Origin: Rhizobium sp. NZLR1
Lineage (GTDB): Bacteria; Pseudomonadota; Alphaproteobacteria; Rhizobiales; Rhizobiaceae
DNA length: 64,000 nt
Direction: 5' to 3'
Assembly: GCF_017357385.1 (NCBI RefSeq)
Contig: NZ_CP071634.1
Coordinates: forward strand, 62,001 to 126,000
The translations under genes and the position numbers were made by a program. The first letter of the stretch is position 1. The number at the start of each line of letters is the position of its first letter. A model generated the notes under the pieces. It saw only the letters and a program-made list of their open reading frames with translations, searched no databases and had not been told where the DNA came from. Positions 16,801-25,674 of the stretch are shown here, one piece after another.

Positions 16801-18518
16801 CAGTCTCTTCCTTCGAGCGGTTCTGCCGCTTTCTCTCTCGGAATGACGTAGACTTTCAAGGGCAGAGCCCGGCCGCGCACGCTGATTTCACGGCTTTCGA
16901 TGCCGGCGAGATCGGCGCCGGAGAGGGCCGCCACCGGTTCGGAGATGACGATCGCCGCTTCGAACTCTTTGGCAGCACTTTCCAGCCGGCTCGCCACATT
17001 GACGGTATCGCCGATCGCCGTCAGGCTGCGCACCCGGCCATAGCCCATCGTGCCGACGACGGCCGGGCCGGTGTGAATGCCGATCGCGATGCGCAGCGGC
17101 AGCGCCAGTTCGTCGGCGAGCTCTGCGGCGAGTTTCTCGATCTCGGCGACGATCGCCGCGGCAGCGCTGAGCGCCTGGCGGCAAGCTTCCTCCGGCGCGG
17201 TGTTGAGGCCGAAGAGCGCCATGGCGCCATCGCCGATGAACTTGTCGAGGCGCCCGCCCGCCTGCTCCACCGCCTTGCCGATGATGGCGAAATAACGGTT
17301 CAGCAGGAAGACGACGTCGAAGGGCAGGCGCGTTTCCGTCAGCGTGGTGAAATGGCGGATATCGACGAAGAGCACGGCGATCTCGCGTTCGCGGCCGGGG
17401 CTCGTCTCCTGGCTGTTGGCGGGAAGGGCCGCTTCGAGCGCCGGCACGAGCAGCGGCGCCACCGCGACATCGCGGTTCGGGCGAAGCTGGCAGGCGAGCC
17501 GCACATCCGGGCCGGCATTGATACGCCTCAGCGTCGTCTGTTCCATCTTGTCGGGGACCGGCAGGTTCCCGTAATCGCCGAGGATCTGCACGCGGCAGGT
17601 GGAGCACTGGCCCTTGCCGCCGCAGACGGAATAATGCGGCAGGCCGCCGAGCCGGCTTGCTTCCAGCACCGAGAAGCCGCGCGGCACCCGGATCACCTCG
17701 CCGCCCGGATAATGCACGGCCACCTGGTCGAGGCGCTCCTTCAGCTTGCGCCGGGCGCGGGCGGCGACGACGATCAGCAGCGAGGCCGAGAAAGCGCCGT
17801 AGAGGCCGGCGCGGATCGTCGAGACCTGACGGATAACCTCCGGGTTCGAGGCGTAACGGGTGTTGACGGTCGCTTTGTAGGGGCTGTTGGCAATCGCCTG
17901 CTGATAGGAGGGGTCGGCGAGCGTCCGGCCCATTTCGACGAAGCCGAGCAGCGAGAGCACGGGCACGAGGATCGCCAGCGCCAGCAGCAGCGGCGCGAAA
18001 CTCGGGTACCAGGGGCGGTAGCGCAGCCAGAAATGCAGGCCGATGCAGCCATGGATCCAGACTGCGACGACACCGAGCGCCTGCCGCAGACCATTCCCCG
18101 GAGCCCTGATCCACAGCGACCCGACGACCGTCTCGTAATCATCGATATAGCCATAGAGCTCATGGGCGATGCGCGTGCCGATGACGTGATCGATGAGCAG
18201 CAGCGGGATCAGAAGGCCGAGCACAATCTGCGCCATTTCGCCCTTTGGCATCACCAGGCTGCGGCGCATATAGATGGCGCGCAGCACCAGCGCGATGTGG
18301 ATCAGAACCGACGAATAGAAGATGGTCGTCCCGACGGGATTGCGCCAGATCGCCATGAACAGGCGGGCGGCTTTATCGGCGGCGGAGACTGAAATCAAAC
18401 CGATCGCATGGTTCGACAAATGCAGCAGGACGAAAATGAACATGACGAGGCCGGAACCAAGTCTCGCCCTTCTGATCGTACGCTCCGAAAAAATCCCTGT
18501 GGCCGAGACCGTCGTCAT
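16800..18518 (-). CDS. Membrane cytochrome-like / 2Fe-2S ferredoxin / adenylate cyclase fusion
   Basis: A 572-residue three-domain protein. Residues 20-255 form about six membrane segments resembling a succinate dehydrogenase-type cytochrome b anchor, with His in LLHLSNHAIG, LIHIAL, DHVIGTRIAH and WIHGCIGLHF as possible haem ligands. Residues 265-355 are a plant-type [2Fe-2S] ferredoxin with Cys299, Cys305, Cys308 and Cys343. Residues 378-560 are a class III cyclase with metal Asp386 and Asp430, Lys426 and the IGDTVNVASRLE segment, as in adenylate cyclases. It should make cAMP under redox control. I chose the ATG at 18518; the frame runs open to 18740, but that extension lacks family character. 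Confidence 0.85.
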   Translation of the reverse strand: MTTVSATGIFSERTIRRARLGSGLVMFIFVLLHLSNHAIGLISVSAADKAARLFMAIWRNPVGTTIFYSSVLIHIALVLRAIYMRRSLVMPKGEMAQIVLGLLIPLLLIDHVIGTRIAHELYGYIDDYETVVGSLWIRAPGNGLRQALGVVAVWIHGCIGLHFWLRYRPWYPSFAPLLLALAILVPVLSLLGFVEMGRTLADPSYQQAIANSPYKATVNTRYASNPEVIRQVSTIRAGLYGAFSASLLIVVAARARRKLKERLDQVAVHYPGGEVIRVPRGFSVLEASRLGGLPHYSVCGGKGQCSTCRVQILGDYGNLPVPDKMEQTTLRRINAGPDVRLACQLRPNRDVAVAPLLVPALEAALPANSQETSPGREREIAVLFVDIRHFTTLTETRLPFDVVFLLNRYFAIIGKAVEQAGGRLDKFIGDGAMALFGLNTAPEEACRQALSAAAAIVAEIEKLAAELADELALPLRIAIGIHTGPAVVGTMGYGRVRSLTAIGDTVNVASRLESAAKEFEAAIVISEPVAALSGADLAGIESREISVRGRALPLKVYVIPREKAAEPLEGRD

Positions 18519-18698
18519 GCATTCCCGTTCTTGTCGATGCAACCGCAGGCCCATAGAAATTGAGAAAGAGGCGGAATTGCTTCCATCGCCATCACATTCC
18601 ATATGCTTATGCGCAAGTTTTAGAGAAATGGACAATAGCGGAGTTTCGCCACCGGGCATGCCGGTTGGAAACAGTGTGTCCTTACGTGAGGGTTGTGC

Positions 18699-19793
18699 AT
18701 GCGGGTGGCTTTCTACGCGCCGATGAAATCGCCGAACCATCCGGTGCCGTCAGGCGACCGGCTGATGGCGCGGCTGTTGATCCGGGCGCTGGAGCACGCC
18801 GGCCATGAAGTCGAGATCATTTCAGAATTCCGCACCTATGCCGCGACACCCGAGGCGGCAGCGGCGCTCGAACCGGCGATCCGTACCGAACTGCAGCGGC
18901 TGCGGGAAAAATGGACTTCGGCGCCGCGACCCGAGCTGTGGTTCTGCTACCACCCCTATTACAAATCGCCCGACCCGTTCGGGCCGGTGATTTCAGCCGA
19001 ATTGGTCATCCCCTATGTCACCGTCGAAGCCTCCTATGCGGGCAAACGCGACAGGACCGGCTGGGCAGGCGTACAGAAGTCAGTCGGCGAGGCGATCCTG
19101 CAGGCAGCAGTCAATATCAGCTTCACCGCGCGTGACCGGGCCGGGCTTTCGGCCGCCTTTCCGCAGGCGCGTCTTGCCGGTCTCCAACCCTTCATCGACA
19201 CGGGGCTGTTCGAGAGGGTCTCACCGGCGCCCGATCCGCTGCGGCTGATGGTGGTGGCGATGATGCGTGCGGGTGACAAGATGGAGAGTTATACGATGCT
19301 TGCAAAAGCGCTGCTGCTGATCGAAGACCGGCCGTGGACGCTTGCCGTCATCGGCGATGGGCCGATGCGCCACGCGGTTCAGGCGCTGTTTGCCGGTTTT
19401 TCCACGGACCGCATCGAATGGCTGGGCGAGCGGGACGCGGCCGATATCGCCGAATTGCTTGGACGCGGCGGTATCTATGTCTGGCCCGGCTGCGGCGAGG
19501 CCTATGGTCTTGCCTATCTGGAAGCCCAGGCCGCCGGCCTGCCGGTCGTGGCGCAGGAAACGGCGGGGGTGCCTGATGTGGTCGAGGCCGGGGTGACCGG
19601 CCTGCTGACGCCGGATGGCGACCTCGCCGCCTATGCCGCGGCCATCGCTGCCCTGCTCGACGACGGGGAGAGGCGCGACGCCGTGGGGAAGGCGGCGCGG
19701 CGCTTCGTGCTCGGGCAACGCTCGCTGGCGAGGGCGGCTGAGATATTGGACGGAATTTTGCAGGACAATGCTGCAACAGGAGTAAGGCGATGA
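18699..19793 (+). CDS. Family 4 glycosyltransferase
   Basis: A 364-residue GT-B fold enzyme. The N-terminal half begins MRVAFYAPMKSPNHPVPSGD; the C-terminal half has the nucleotide-sugar site GCGEAYGLAYLEAQAAGLPV with its two conserved Glu. The enzyme transfers a sugar from an activated donor, retaining configuration, at the cytosolic face of the membrane. Its stop overlaps the polysaccharide deacetylase start by 4 bases, so both probably build or modify the same glycan. It is divergent from the cyclase, with about 180 bases between. The ATG at 18699 is preferred over the TTG at 18693. Confidence 0.88.
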   Translation: MRVAFYAPMKSPNHPVPSGDRLMARLLIRALEHAGHEVEIISEFRTYAATPEAAAALEPAIRTELQRLREKWTSAPRPELWFCYHPYYKSPDPFGPVISAELVIPYVTVEASYAGKRDRTGWAGVQKSVGEAILQAAVNISFTARDRAGLSAAFPQARLAGLQPFIDTGLFERVSPAPDPLRLMVVAMMRAGDKMESYTMLAKALLLIEDRPWTLAVIGDGPMRHAVQALFAGFSTDRIEWLGERDAADIAELLGRGGIYVWPGCGEAYGLAYLEAQAAGLPVVAQETAGVPDVVEAGVTGLLTPDGDLAAYAAAIAALLDDGERRDAVGKAARRFVLGQRSLARAAEILDGILQDNAATGVRR

Positions 19794-20542
19794 CCGACAA
19801 GACGATCTGGGAGCCGCTGCGCCGCGAGCTTGACCGCTGGCAAGCCGCCGGCCGCGTAGCCCGCTTCTGGCTGCGGGATGACGATGCCGTCGAGCCGACG
19901 CTGGCGTTGGAGATGCAGCTGGCGCTGACGGGCGAGAGCGCGGTGCCGCTGACGCTTGCCGTCATTCCCGGCCTGACCGGCGGGGCATTGGCCGCGCGGC
20001 TGGCGGGGGAAGCAGGCGTCACTGTCGCCGTGCATGGCTGGTCGCATACGAACCATGCGAGGCCGGAGGGCAAGAAGCAGGAACTCGGCGGCGATCGGCC
20101 GGCAGACGTCGTGCTCGGCGAATTGGGCGAAGGGCTGCGGTTGCTGCAGCGGCTCCATCCCACCCGTTTCCTGCCGGTGCTGGTGCCGCCGTGGAACCGG
20201 ATCGATGCCGCCCTCATCCCGGCATTGCCCGCGCTTGGGTTTACGGCACTTTCGGTTTATGGGCGGGCACAGCAGGACGGCCCGGTGCCGCTTCTCAACA
20301 CCCATGTCGACATCATCGATTGGCACGGCACGCGCGGCGGACGCAGCGAGGCGGAATTGGTGGCCGAGCTGGTGGCCGAGCTTGACGACCGGTTTGCCGG
20401 CAGCGACGAGCCGATCGGCGTGCTCACCCACCATCTGGTGCACGACGCGGCCGCATGGAACTTTCTGTCAGCCTTATTCGCGGCGACAGGCCGACATCCT
20501 GCCGTCCACTGGTCGGCGGCATTGGCGCTTCTCAAGCGGTGA
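19790..20542 (+). CDS. Polysaccharide deacetylase family protein
   Basis: A 250-residue protein of the carbohydrate esterase 4-like NodB fold. ARFWLRDDDAVEP gives the first metal Asp pair and VAVHGWSHTNHA the His-x3-His metal site; VLVPPWNRID is the PPWNR motif that often replaces the RxPY motif in this branch. Such enzymes remove N-acetyl groups from glycans. It is translationally coupled to the glycosyltransferase. The substrate is unknown. Confidence 0.8.
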   Translation: MTDKTIWEPLRRELDRWQAAGRVARFWLRDDDAVEPTLALEMQLALTGESAVPLTLAVIPGLTGGALAARLAGEAGVTVAVHGWSHTNHARPEGKKQELGGDRPADVVLGELGEGLRLLQRLHPTRFLPVLVPPWNRIDAALIPALPALGFTALSVYGRAQQDGPVPLLNTHVDIIDWHGTRGGRSEAELVAELVAELDDRFAGSDEPIGVLTHHLVHDAAAWNFLSALFAATGRHPAVHWSAALALLKR

Positions 20543-20617
20543 GAGTCTCGACGCCTGCGACGATGATCCGGCGATGCCGGACGAGGCTGGCCATCGGAAG
20601 GCCTCCGATGGCCCCGC

Positions 20618-20992
20618 TCATCTACGGTCTTCCTCGAACTGCTCGGCGTCCTCCACCGGCCGCAGCCACGGTTCGCGGCGCTTGATCCAGAGTTCGTAGC
20701 CGGGCACCAGGGGCGTCGGGGCTTCGGACAGAATGCCGAGCTTGATTTCTGCCTCCTCGTCATCGACGGAAAATAGCCGCGAACCACAGCCGCTGCAGAA
20801 ATGCCGGCCTTGGAATTCGCCGGTTTCCCCAGAATGCTCAAACTGGCCGGCGGGCCAGATCCCGTAGAAGGTAAAGGCCGAACCGCTTTCCTTCCTGCAG
20901 TCCATGCAATGACAGATTCCAACGCGAATGGGTTCGCCGCGAACAGAGATGTGCACCTGCCCGCAAAGGCACTTTCCGGAAAGGTTGGTCAT
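20618..20992 (-). CDS. GFA family zinc protein
   Basis: A 124-residue protein of the GFA (glutathione-dependent formaldehyde-activating-like) family. Zinc-binding Cys occur as GKCLCGQVHIS, CHCMDCRKESGSAFT and FCSGCGSRLFS. The name comes from a founding member; most homologues have no known substrate, and formaldehyde metabolism should not be assumed. It lies convergent with the deacetylase gene and is followed upstream by the Tn3-family remnant. Confidence 0.9.
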   Translation of the reverse strand: MTNLSGKCLCGQVHISVRGEPIRVGICHCMDCRKESGSAFTFYGIWPAGQFEHSGETGEFQGRHFCSGCGSRLFSVDDEEAEIKLGILSEAPTPLVPGYELWIKRREPWLRPVEDAEQFEEDRR

Positions 20993-21141
20993 AGGGATAT
21001 CCGCTTCATCGATCTTGCGATGCCGAGGAAACGGTCAGGACCGGCATCTGTTCCGTTAGCGCGAAAGCGGCCTGCAGCGCGCTTGGGGGCAGGACAAGAG
21101 CAGTTCAAAATCCGGCGCTAAGATCGAACGTATTGTGAACA

Positions 21142-21450
21142 TCACGCAGCCCGGAGGATTCTGCCTGGAGGCGGCAATGGCCTGAAGTAGATGCCGGTGA
21201 GGTTATATGCGCCCAACTGAGCGGCGAGACGTGTTTGAGCAGATCGTCGGGGATGTTCGGCCCTGCTGGCGCAGATGGGCTGTCGCCCGGCTGAGATAGA
21301 CCGCGTTCCAGTGGACGATGGGCGCTGACGACCAGATTTGAGGGCCGAGGCGCAGAATGCCTGGCTGCCGAAGGACCGGTCACGGATTTCGCCACGCTTG
21401 TGGAAGGCGCGTTTGAGTTTGTGGGCGGCATCGCAGCAAGTTTTTCGCGC
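21142..21450 (-). pseudogene. Decayed C-terminus of a Tn3-family transposase
   Basis: Read on the minus strand, three frames together give RAFHKRGEIRDRSFGSQAFC, then LNLVVSA, then IPDDLLKHVSPLSWAH, then NLTGIYFRPLPPPGRI and a stop at 21142. This order matches the end of Tn3-family TnpA proteins (GEIRDRS, NLVVAAI.WNTVYL, HLSPLGWEHINLTG). At least four single-base shifts separate the pieces. It is the only trace of a mobile element in the 620-base gap between the GFA and AraC genes; I found no terminal inverted repeat or resolvase. Confidence 0.7.
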
Positions 21451-21614
21451 AGCTACCGGCCGTCAAAGACGTCCGGATGGTGGGATTATCGTCAAATCAG
21501 CACTCGCTGTCTTTGGTTGATAAAGCCGCGTGTCACCAGGAACAGTTCCGACCTTTATATCGGCAGGGGAAGTCCAAAACCGGTCTGCCCGCGCCTTCGC
21601 GATCGAGCTACCCG

Positions 21615-22514
21615 TTACCCAAGAGGATTTGATCGCGCATAGGCCCCGGGCGATGTTCCCACGTGCCGGCTAAATGCCACGCTAAACGCGCTTGCCGAGC
21701 CATAGCCAACGCGTTGTGCAATCTCTGCGGTTGCAACATCACTGCGAAGGAGTTGCTTTGCCAGTGCCATCCGCCAGCCAGTTGCGTATTCCATGGGGGC
21801 TACACCAACCTCTCTCCGGAACCGCTCAAAGAAAGTTGAACGTGACATGGCTGAATCCTGCGCCAGCGCTTCCACGGTTATACTGCGACCTGGATGTTCG
21901 TGAATCCGGCGCAATGTGGGCGCCAGCTGCGGATCGGCCATGCCGCGCAAGAGGCCCGGTGGCGCAGCCGCACCGCTCGTTGAGCGTAACGCCTCAATCA
22001 ACATCACCTCCAACAACCGGCGAAGCACCATTTCTCGGGCAGTCCGGTCGTGTCGCGTTTCGTCGTTTATCATCCGGACCAGCATGGTTAGGCGGTCTTC
22101 ACCGCGGACATGAATGACCTCCGGCAATAGCGAGACGAGAAGAGCCTTGTCATCCGAGCCGAAAGCACAATGTCCAACCATTGCCTTGATCTCGGCCGGC
22201 GCATCAGGGTCTCCCAACCGGAATACACCCGGACTAGTCTCAAGACGCTGCGCAAGCGCTCCGCGATGCGGTGGTTCCAAGCTGCTCATTGTGAACGAGA
22301 AGACTTCCGGAACCAGCACGAAGTCACCGGCCGTCAGCAGCATCGGCTCACCACCTGTGATGGTCATCCGACAACACCCTTCGACCACGGCGCAATAGAA
22401 GGGGCTTCCGAGCTCAGTGCGCTCGACGAGCCAGCGGCCGCCGCCTGTCACCAATTTGGATATCGACGGGATTGGCTTCAGCAGGGAAACGACTTCTGCA
22501 ATTGGGTCGGTCAT
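21615..22514 (-). CDS. AraC family regulator with cupin sensor domain
   Basis: A 299-residue regulator. The N-terminal part (residues about 10-180) is the cupin-type ligand domain of the AraC_binding_2/cupin_6 group, with WLVERTELGSPFYCAVVEG. The C-terminal 100 residues carry two helix-turn-helix motifs, the second as IAQRVGYGSASAFSVAFSRH. It is divergent from a short-chain dehydrogenase and a hydrolase, which are its likely targets. The ATG at 22514 (MTDPIAEVV) is preferred; the longer frame to 22619 overlaps the divergent gene's leader. Confidence 0.9.
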   Translation of the reverse strand: MTDPIAEVVSLLKPIPSISKLVTGGGRWLVERTELGSPFYCAVVEGCCRMTITGGEPMLLTAGDFVLVPEVFSFTMSSLEPPHRGALAQRLETSPGVFRLGDPDAPAEIKAMVGHCAFGSDDKALLVSLLPEVIHVRGEDRLTMLVRMINDETRHDRTAREMVLRRLLEVMLIEALRSTSGAAAPPGLLRGMADPQLAPTLRRIHEHPGRSITVEALAQDSAMSRSTFFERFRREVGVAPMEYATGWRMALAKQLLRSDVATAEIAQRVGYGSASAFSVAFSRHVGTSPGAYARSNPLG

Positions 22515-22612
22515 GAATTGGACTTGTGCTAAACGAATTCGGACAAACGAATATAGATAGTCCGGTACAAGTAGTCCATCTCTTGGCAGCGTAATCGTCA
22601 GGAGACAGACAC

Positions 22613-23371
22613 ATGCCAAAGATCCTCGTCACCGGTTGCTCTTCCGGATTCGGGCTCGCCATCGCGCACACCTTCCTGCAGGCTGGATGGGACGTGGCCG
22701 CGACCATGCGCACCCCGCGGACCGACCTGCTACCGGATACTGAAAGCCTTAGAGTGATTGCGTTGGATGTTACCAATGCGGAAAGCATCATAAGGGCTGT
22801 CGAAACCGCCGGGCCGATCGATGCTCTGGTCAACAATGCCGGTGTTGGCATGCTGAACGTGCTGGAAGGCGCTGAGATGTCGAATGTCCGCGACCTCTTC
22901 GAAACAAATGTCTTCGGCGCGATCGCACTGACCAAAGCGGTCCTTCCGCAGATGCGGGTACGAGGTGCGGGCGTCATCGTGAATGTCAGTTCCAGCGTCA
23001 CCATCAAGCCGCTGCCTGCACTATCCATTTATAGCGCCAGTAAGGCGGCTTTGAACGCTTTCACCGAAAGCCTTGCCCTTGAGGCCGCGCTCTTCGGCGT
23101 GCGCACGCGGCTGGTGCTGCCCGGCTCGGCTCCGACGACCGCCTTCGGGAAGAATGCAGTGGCACGCATGGGAATGGAGATCCCCCAACCTTACAGCGCA
23201 TTCGTTCACGACTATCTCACGGCCTTGCGCACGGGGACCGAGGTGACGACGCCGGAAGATGTGGCCCAGGCCGTCTGGCGTGCCGTAACGGAGCCGGACG
23301 CGCCGATGCGGAGCCCTGCCGGGGCGGATGCGCAGACCTGGTTCCGCGAGACAGGTCATCCTGTGGCGTGA
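22613..23371 (+). CDS. Short-chain dehydrogenase/reductase
   Basis: A 252-residue NAD(P)-dependent oxidoreductase of the classical SDR type. The cofactor motif is TGCSSGFGLAIA, the NNAG motif is VNNAGVGML, and the catalytic Ser, Tyr and Lys lie in VNVSSSVTI and YSASKAALNAF. An upstream ggaga sequence at 22600-22604 serves as ribosome binding site. It is paired with the hydrolase downstream and probably controlled by the divergent AraC regulator. The substrate is unknown. Confidence 0.88.
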   Translation: MPKILVTGCSSGFGLAIAHTFLQAGWDVAATMRTPRTDLLPDTESLRVIALDVTNAESIIRAVETAGPIDALVNNAGVGMLNVLEGAEMSNVRDLFETNVFGAIALTKAVLPQMRVRGAGVIVNVSSSVTIKPLPALSIYSASKAALNAFTESLALEAALFGVRTRLVLPGSAPTTAFGKNAVARMGMEIPQPYSAFVHDYLTALRTGTEVTTPEDVAQAVWRAVTEPDAPMRSPAGADAQTWFRETGHPVA

Positions 23372-23410
23372 AGGCGACTACTCGGAAACCCAAGCTCAGG
23401 ATATTCGACC

Positions 23411-24355
23411 ATGAACAATCTGATCAATCTCGCCAGCCACATTCCCACGCCTGATGCCACTCTCACTGTAGCCTACACCCCAATCCGTTTGCCAATGGAA
23501 GGCCGCCAGCCGCTTGAACTGCGTTTAACCGCACCTGCAACGGGCAGCCACCTGCCCATCGTGCTCGTTTCGCACGGTTTCGGCCCCTCAAATTACCTTC
23601 CATCGAAGGACGGCTACGCTCCATTGGCTCAGTTTTGGGCGGAACGCGGTTTCGCTGTCATTCAGCCAACGCATGCAAGCTCGCGCGTCGGCGGTTTGCC
23701 TGCAGGCGCACCTGGCGCGCCTTTCTTCTGGCGCGAGCGCGTGGAGGAGCTGAAGGCGGTCATCGAGCAATTGGTTGAGGTGGAACATCAGGCGCCCGCT
23801 GTCTCCGGGCGGCTGGATCATTCCCGAATCGCGGCGGCCGGTCATTCCTTTGGCGGCCACACCGTTGGGCTTCTGTTGGGCGCGCGCGTGGACGGTGAGG
23901 ATTTTTCCGATCCTCGAATTTCGGCGGGAATTCTGCTGGCTGCTCCTGGGCGCGGCGGAAAGGACATGACCGAGGAGAACGCAAGCCGGTTTCCCTTCTT
24001 CGATGTGGATTTTTCCAGTCTGACAACCCTCAGCCTTGTTGTCTGTGGTGATCAGGATGATCCGCATTTCACCCCGCGCGGTCCCGAATGGCATGCGGAT
24101 GCTTTTCAGGATGGCCCGGGCGCGGAGGCACTGTTGATGTTGCGCGAGGTTGGACACGGGCTTGGCGGGATTGCCGGCCTTGACGCGCGCGAGACCGAAA
24201 CCGAGGCTCCAGATGTACTGGAAGCCACGAAACGTTTGACCCTCGCCTGGCTTCAGACGGCACTTGCAGTCGATGAACATGCGTGGGTTGGCGCGTGCGG
24301 CGCGCTTGAGGGTCTTGCGGCTCCGATTGGGCACGTCACGCGCCGTACACACTAA
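23411..24355 (+). CDS. Alpha/beta hydrolase, PAF-acetylhydrolase-like
   Basis: A 314-residue hydrolase. The oxyanion region is VLVSHGFGPSNY, and the nucleophile elbow is AAGHSFGGHTVG with the catalytic Ser in GHSFG. The Asp is probably in VVCGDQDDPHF and the His in REVGHGLGG. The layout resembles the platelet-activating-factor acetylhydrolase/dienelactone hydrolase group. No signal peptide is visible, so it should be cytosolic. It follows the SDR gene by 39 bases. Confidence 0.8.
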   Translation: MNNLINLASHIPTPDATLTVAYTPIRLPMEGRQPLELRLTAPATGSHLPIVLVSHGFGPSNYLPSKDGYAPLAQFWAERGFAVIQPTHASSRVGGLPAGAPGAPFFWRERVEELKAVIEQLVEVEHQAPAVSGRLDHSRIAAAGHSFGGHTVGLLLGARVDGEDFSDPRISAGILLAAPGRGGKDMTEENASRFPFFDVDFSSLTTLSLVVCGDQDDPHFTPRGPEWHADAFQDGPGAEALLMLREVGHGLGGIAGLDARETETEAPDVLEATKRLTLAWLQTALAVDEHAWVGACGALEGLAAPIGHVTRRTH

Positions 24356-24427
24356 GCCACATCCGGCGCCCCGGCTGCTAGCAAGTCACCTTCTGGCTGC
24401 TGAAGCGGAAGGGGTGTTCTTGCGCAC

Positions 24428-25258
24428 CTAGATCACCACGATCTGGTTGTCGCGGGCGGCAAAGGATTCAGGGAATGCGGCCTGCGCCTGCGTTTCCATC
24501 TGCGCCAGCTGTTCGTCGGTGCGGGAGGGGGCGTGGTGGAACAGGGCGAAACGTTTGGCGCCGGCTATCTTTGCAAGCTCGGTGCCATGCTCCCAGGTCG
24601 AATGGCCGAAGCCCTTGAAACGCTGCATCTCGTCTTCATTGTAGGTGCAGTCGTAGACGACGAGATCGGCACCCTTCATCATCTCCAGCGAGACCGGGTC
24701 GTAAGCGCCTGGAATATGCTCGATATCATAGATCAGTGCGACCGAACGGCCCTGCCATTCGATGCGGTAGCCGATGGCGCCGCCCGGGTGGTTGAGCATG
24801 AAGGTCTTGATCTCGATGCCCTCGTGAGGCGTCAGCACCTGTCCGGAATGGAAATCTCGGAAGTTCATCGTCGCCTGACAGATGTCGGTCTTGACCGGAA
24901 ACCAGGGCGGGCTGATGAACTGCTCGACCATTTCCCGCGTGCTCATCTTGCCGTCGAGATGGCCGGACCAGATGTTGACGTTGATCGAGGGATAATAGAT
25001 CGCCTTGAAAAACGGCAGGCCGATGATGTGGTCGTAATGGCAATGGCTGAAGAACAGATCGACGTCGCTGACGCCGTCGGCGAGCAATGACAGCCCCGCC
25101 TCGCGCAGGCCGGAGCCCGCGTCGAAGATCATCCGATGTTTTCCGCAGCGAATTTCGATGCAGGACGTATTACCGCCGTAGCGGTCGAACTCGGGGCCCG
25201 ATACGGGAATACTGCCCCGGACGCCCCAAAATTTTACCTGAAACAGTTCTGTCGTCAT
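24428..25258 (-). CDS. MBL-fold metallo-hydrolase
   Basis: A 276-residue metallo-beta-lactamase-fold protein starting with FWGVRGSIPVSGPEFDRYGG, which marks the PhnP/RNase Z-like group. The metal motif is SHCHYDHIIGLPF (His72, His74, Asp76, His77), with later His in LNHPGG and the Asp in IYDIEH. Such enzymes cleave phosphodiesters, for example cyclic phosphates or nucleic acids, but the substrate cannot be fixed from sequence. It is convergent with the hydrolase gene. Confidence 0.88.
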   Translation of the reverse strand: MTTELFQVKFWGVRGSIPVSGPEFDRYGGNTSCIEIRCGKHRMIFDAGSGLREAGLSLLADGVSDVDLFFSHCHYDHIIGLPFFKAIYYPSINVNIWSGHLDGKMSTREMVEQFISPPWFPVKTDICQATMNFRDFHSGQVLTPHEGIEIKTFMLNHPGGAIGYRIEWQGRSVALIYDIEHIPGAYDPVSLEMMKGADLVVYDCTYNEDEMQRFKGFGHSTWEHGTELAKIAGAKRFALFHHAPSRTDEQLAQMETQAQAAFPESFAARDNQIVVI

Positions 25259-25674
25259 CGTTCTTCAAACCGGCCTTCCCGCATCGCCATCGTAATCATA
25301 GTTTATCCCGATGCGAAGCAGTAGAATTCCACGGGTTTGCCTGTGCCCCTCTCATTCTCCTAACCGCTAGCGGAAGAAGGAGTAGATTTTCCTAAGCAAT
25401 CGGCTTTTGCGCCGGAAAGCAAGCCAGTATGGTTGGTTTTCGGTAAACGGGCTGCTGGGCGGGGACATTTTCCCGTAAGTCATGCCTATTAGATGGTTGC
25501 GCACGATTGAAAAAACAATTGCTGTCACCTCGCGCCAGAATTCAGCCTGCCAGCATCACGAATTCCACGCCCGAGAAATCAAGCACCCCGCGCAATGGAA
25601 GCTGTTTTTGCCAGTCGTCCCGCGCTCATCGCCCGGTTGAGCGGGCACTACCGAATGAATTGGAGAACTGAGCA
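25259..25674. other. 416-base gap without a recognisable gene
   Basis: The sequence before the C39-like gene has no frame with family features. A short inverted repeat (CGCTCA at 25623, TGAGCG at 25638) lies just upstream of that gene's ribosome binding site. Promoters for both flanking genes must lie here but are not clear to me. Confidence 0.4.

Noticed and set aside
17073..18392. 439-codon frame opposite the cyclase fusion
   Set aside because: An antisense shadow; the opposite strand encodes three clear domains.
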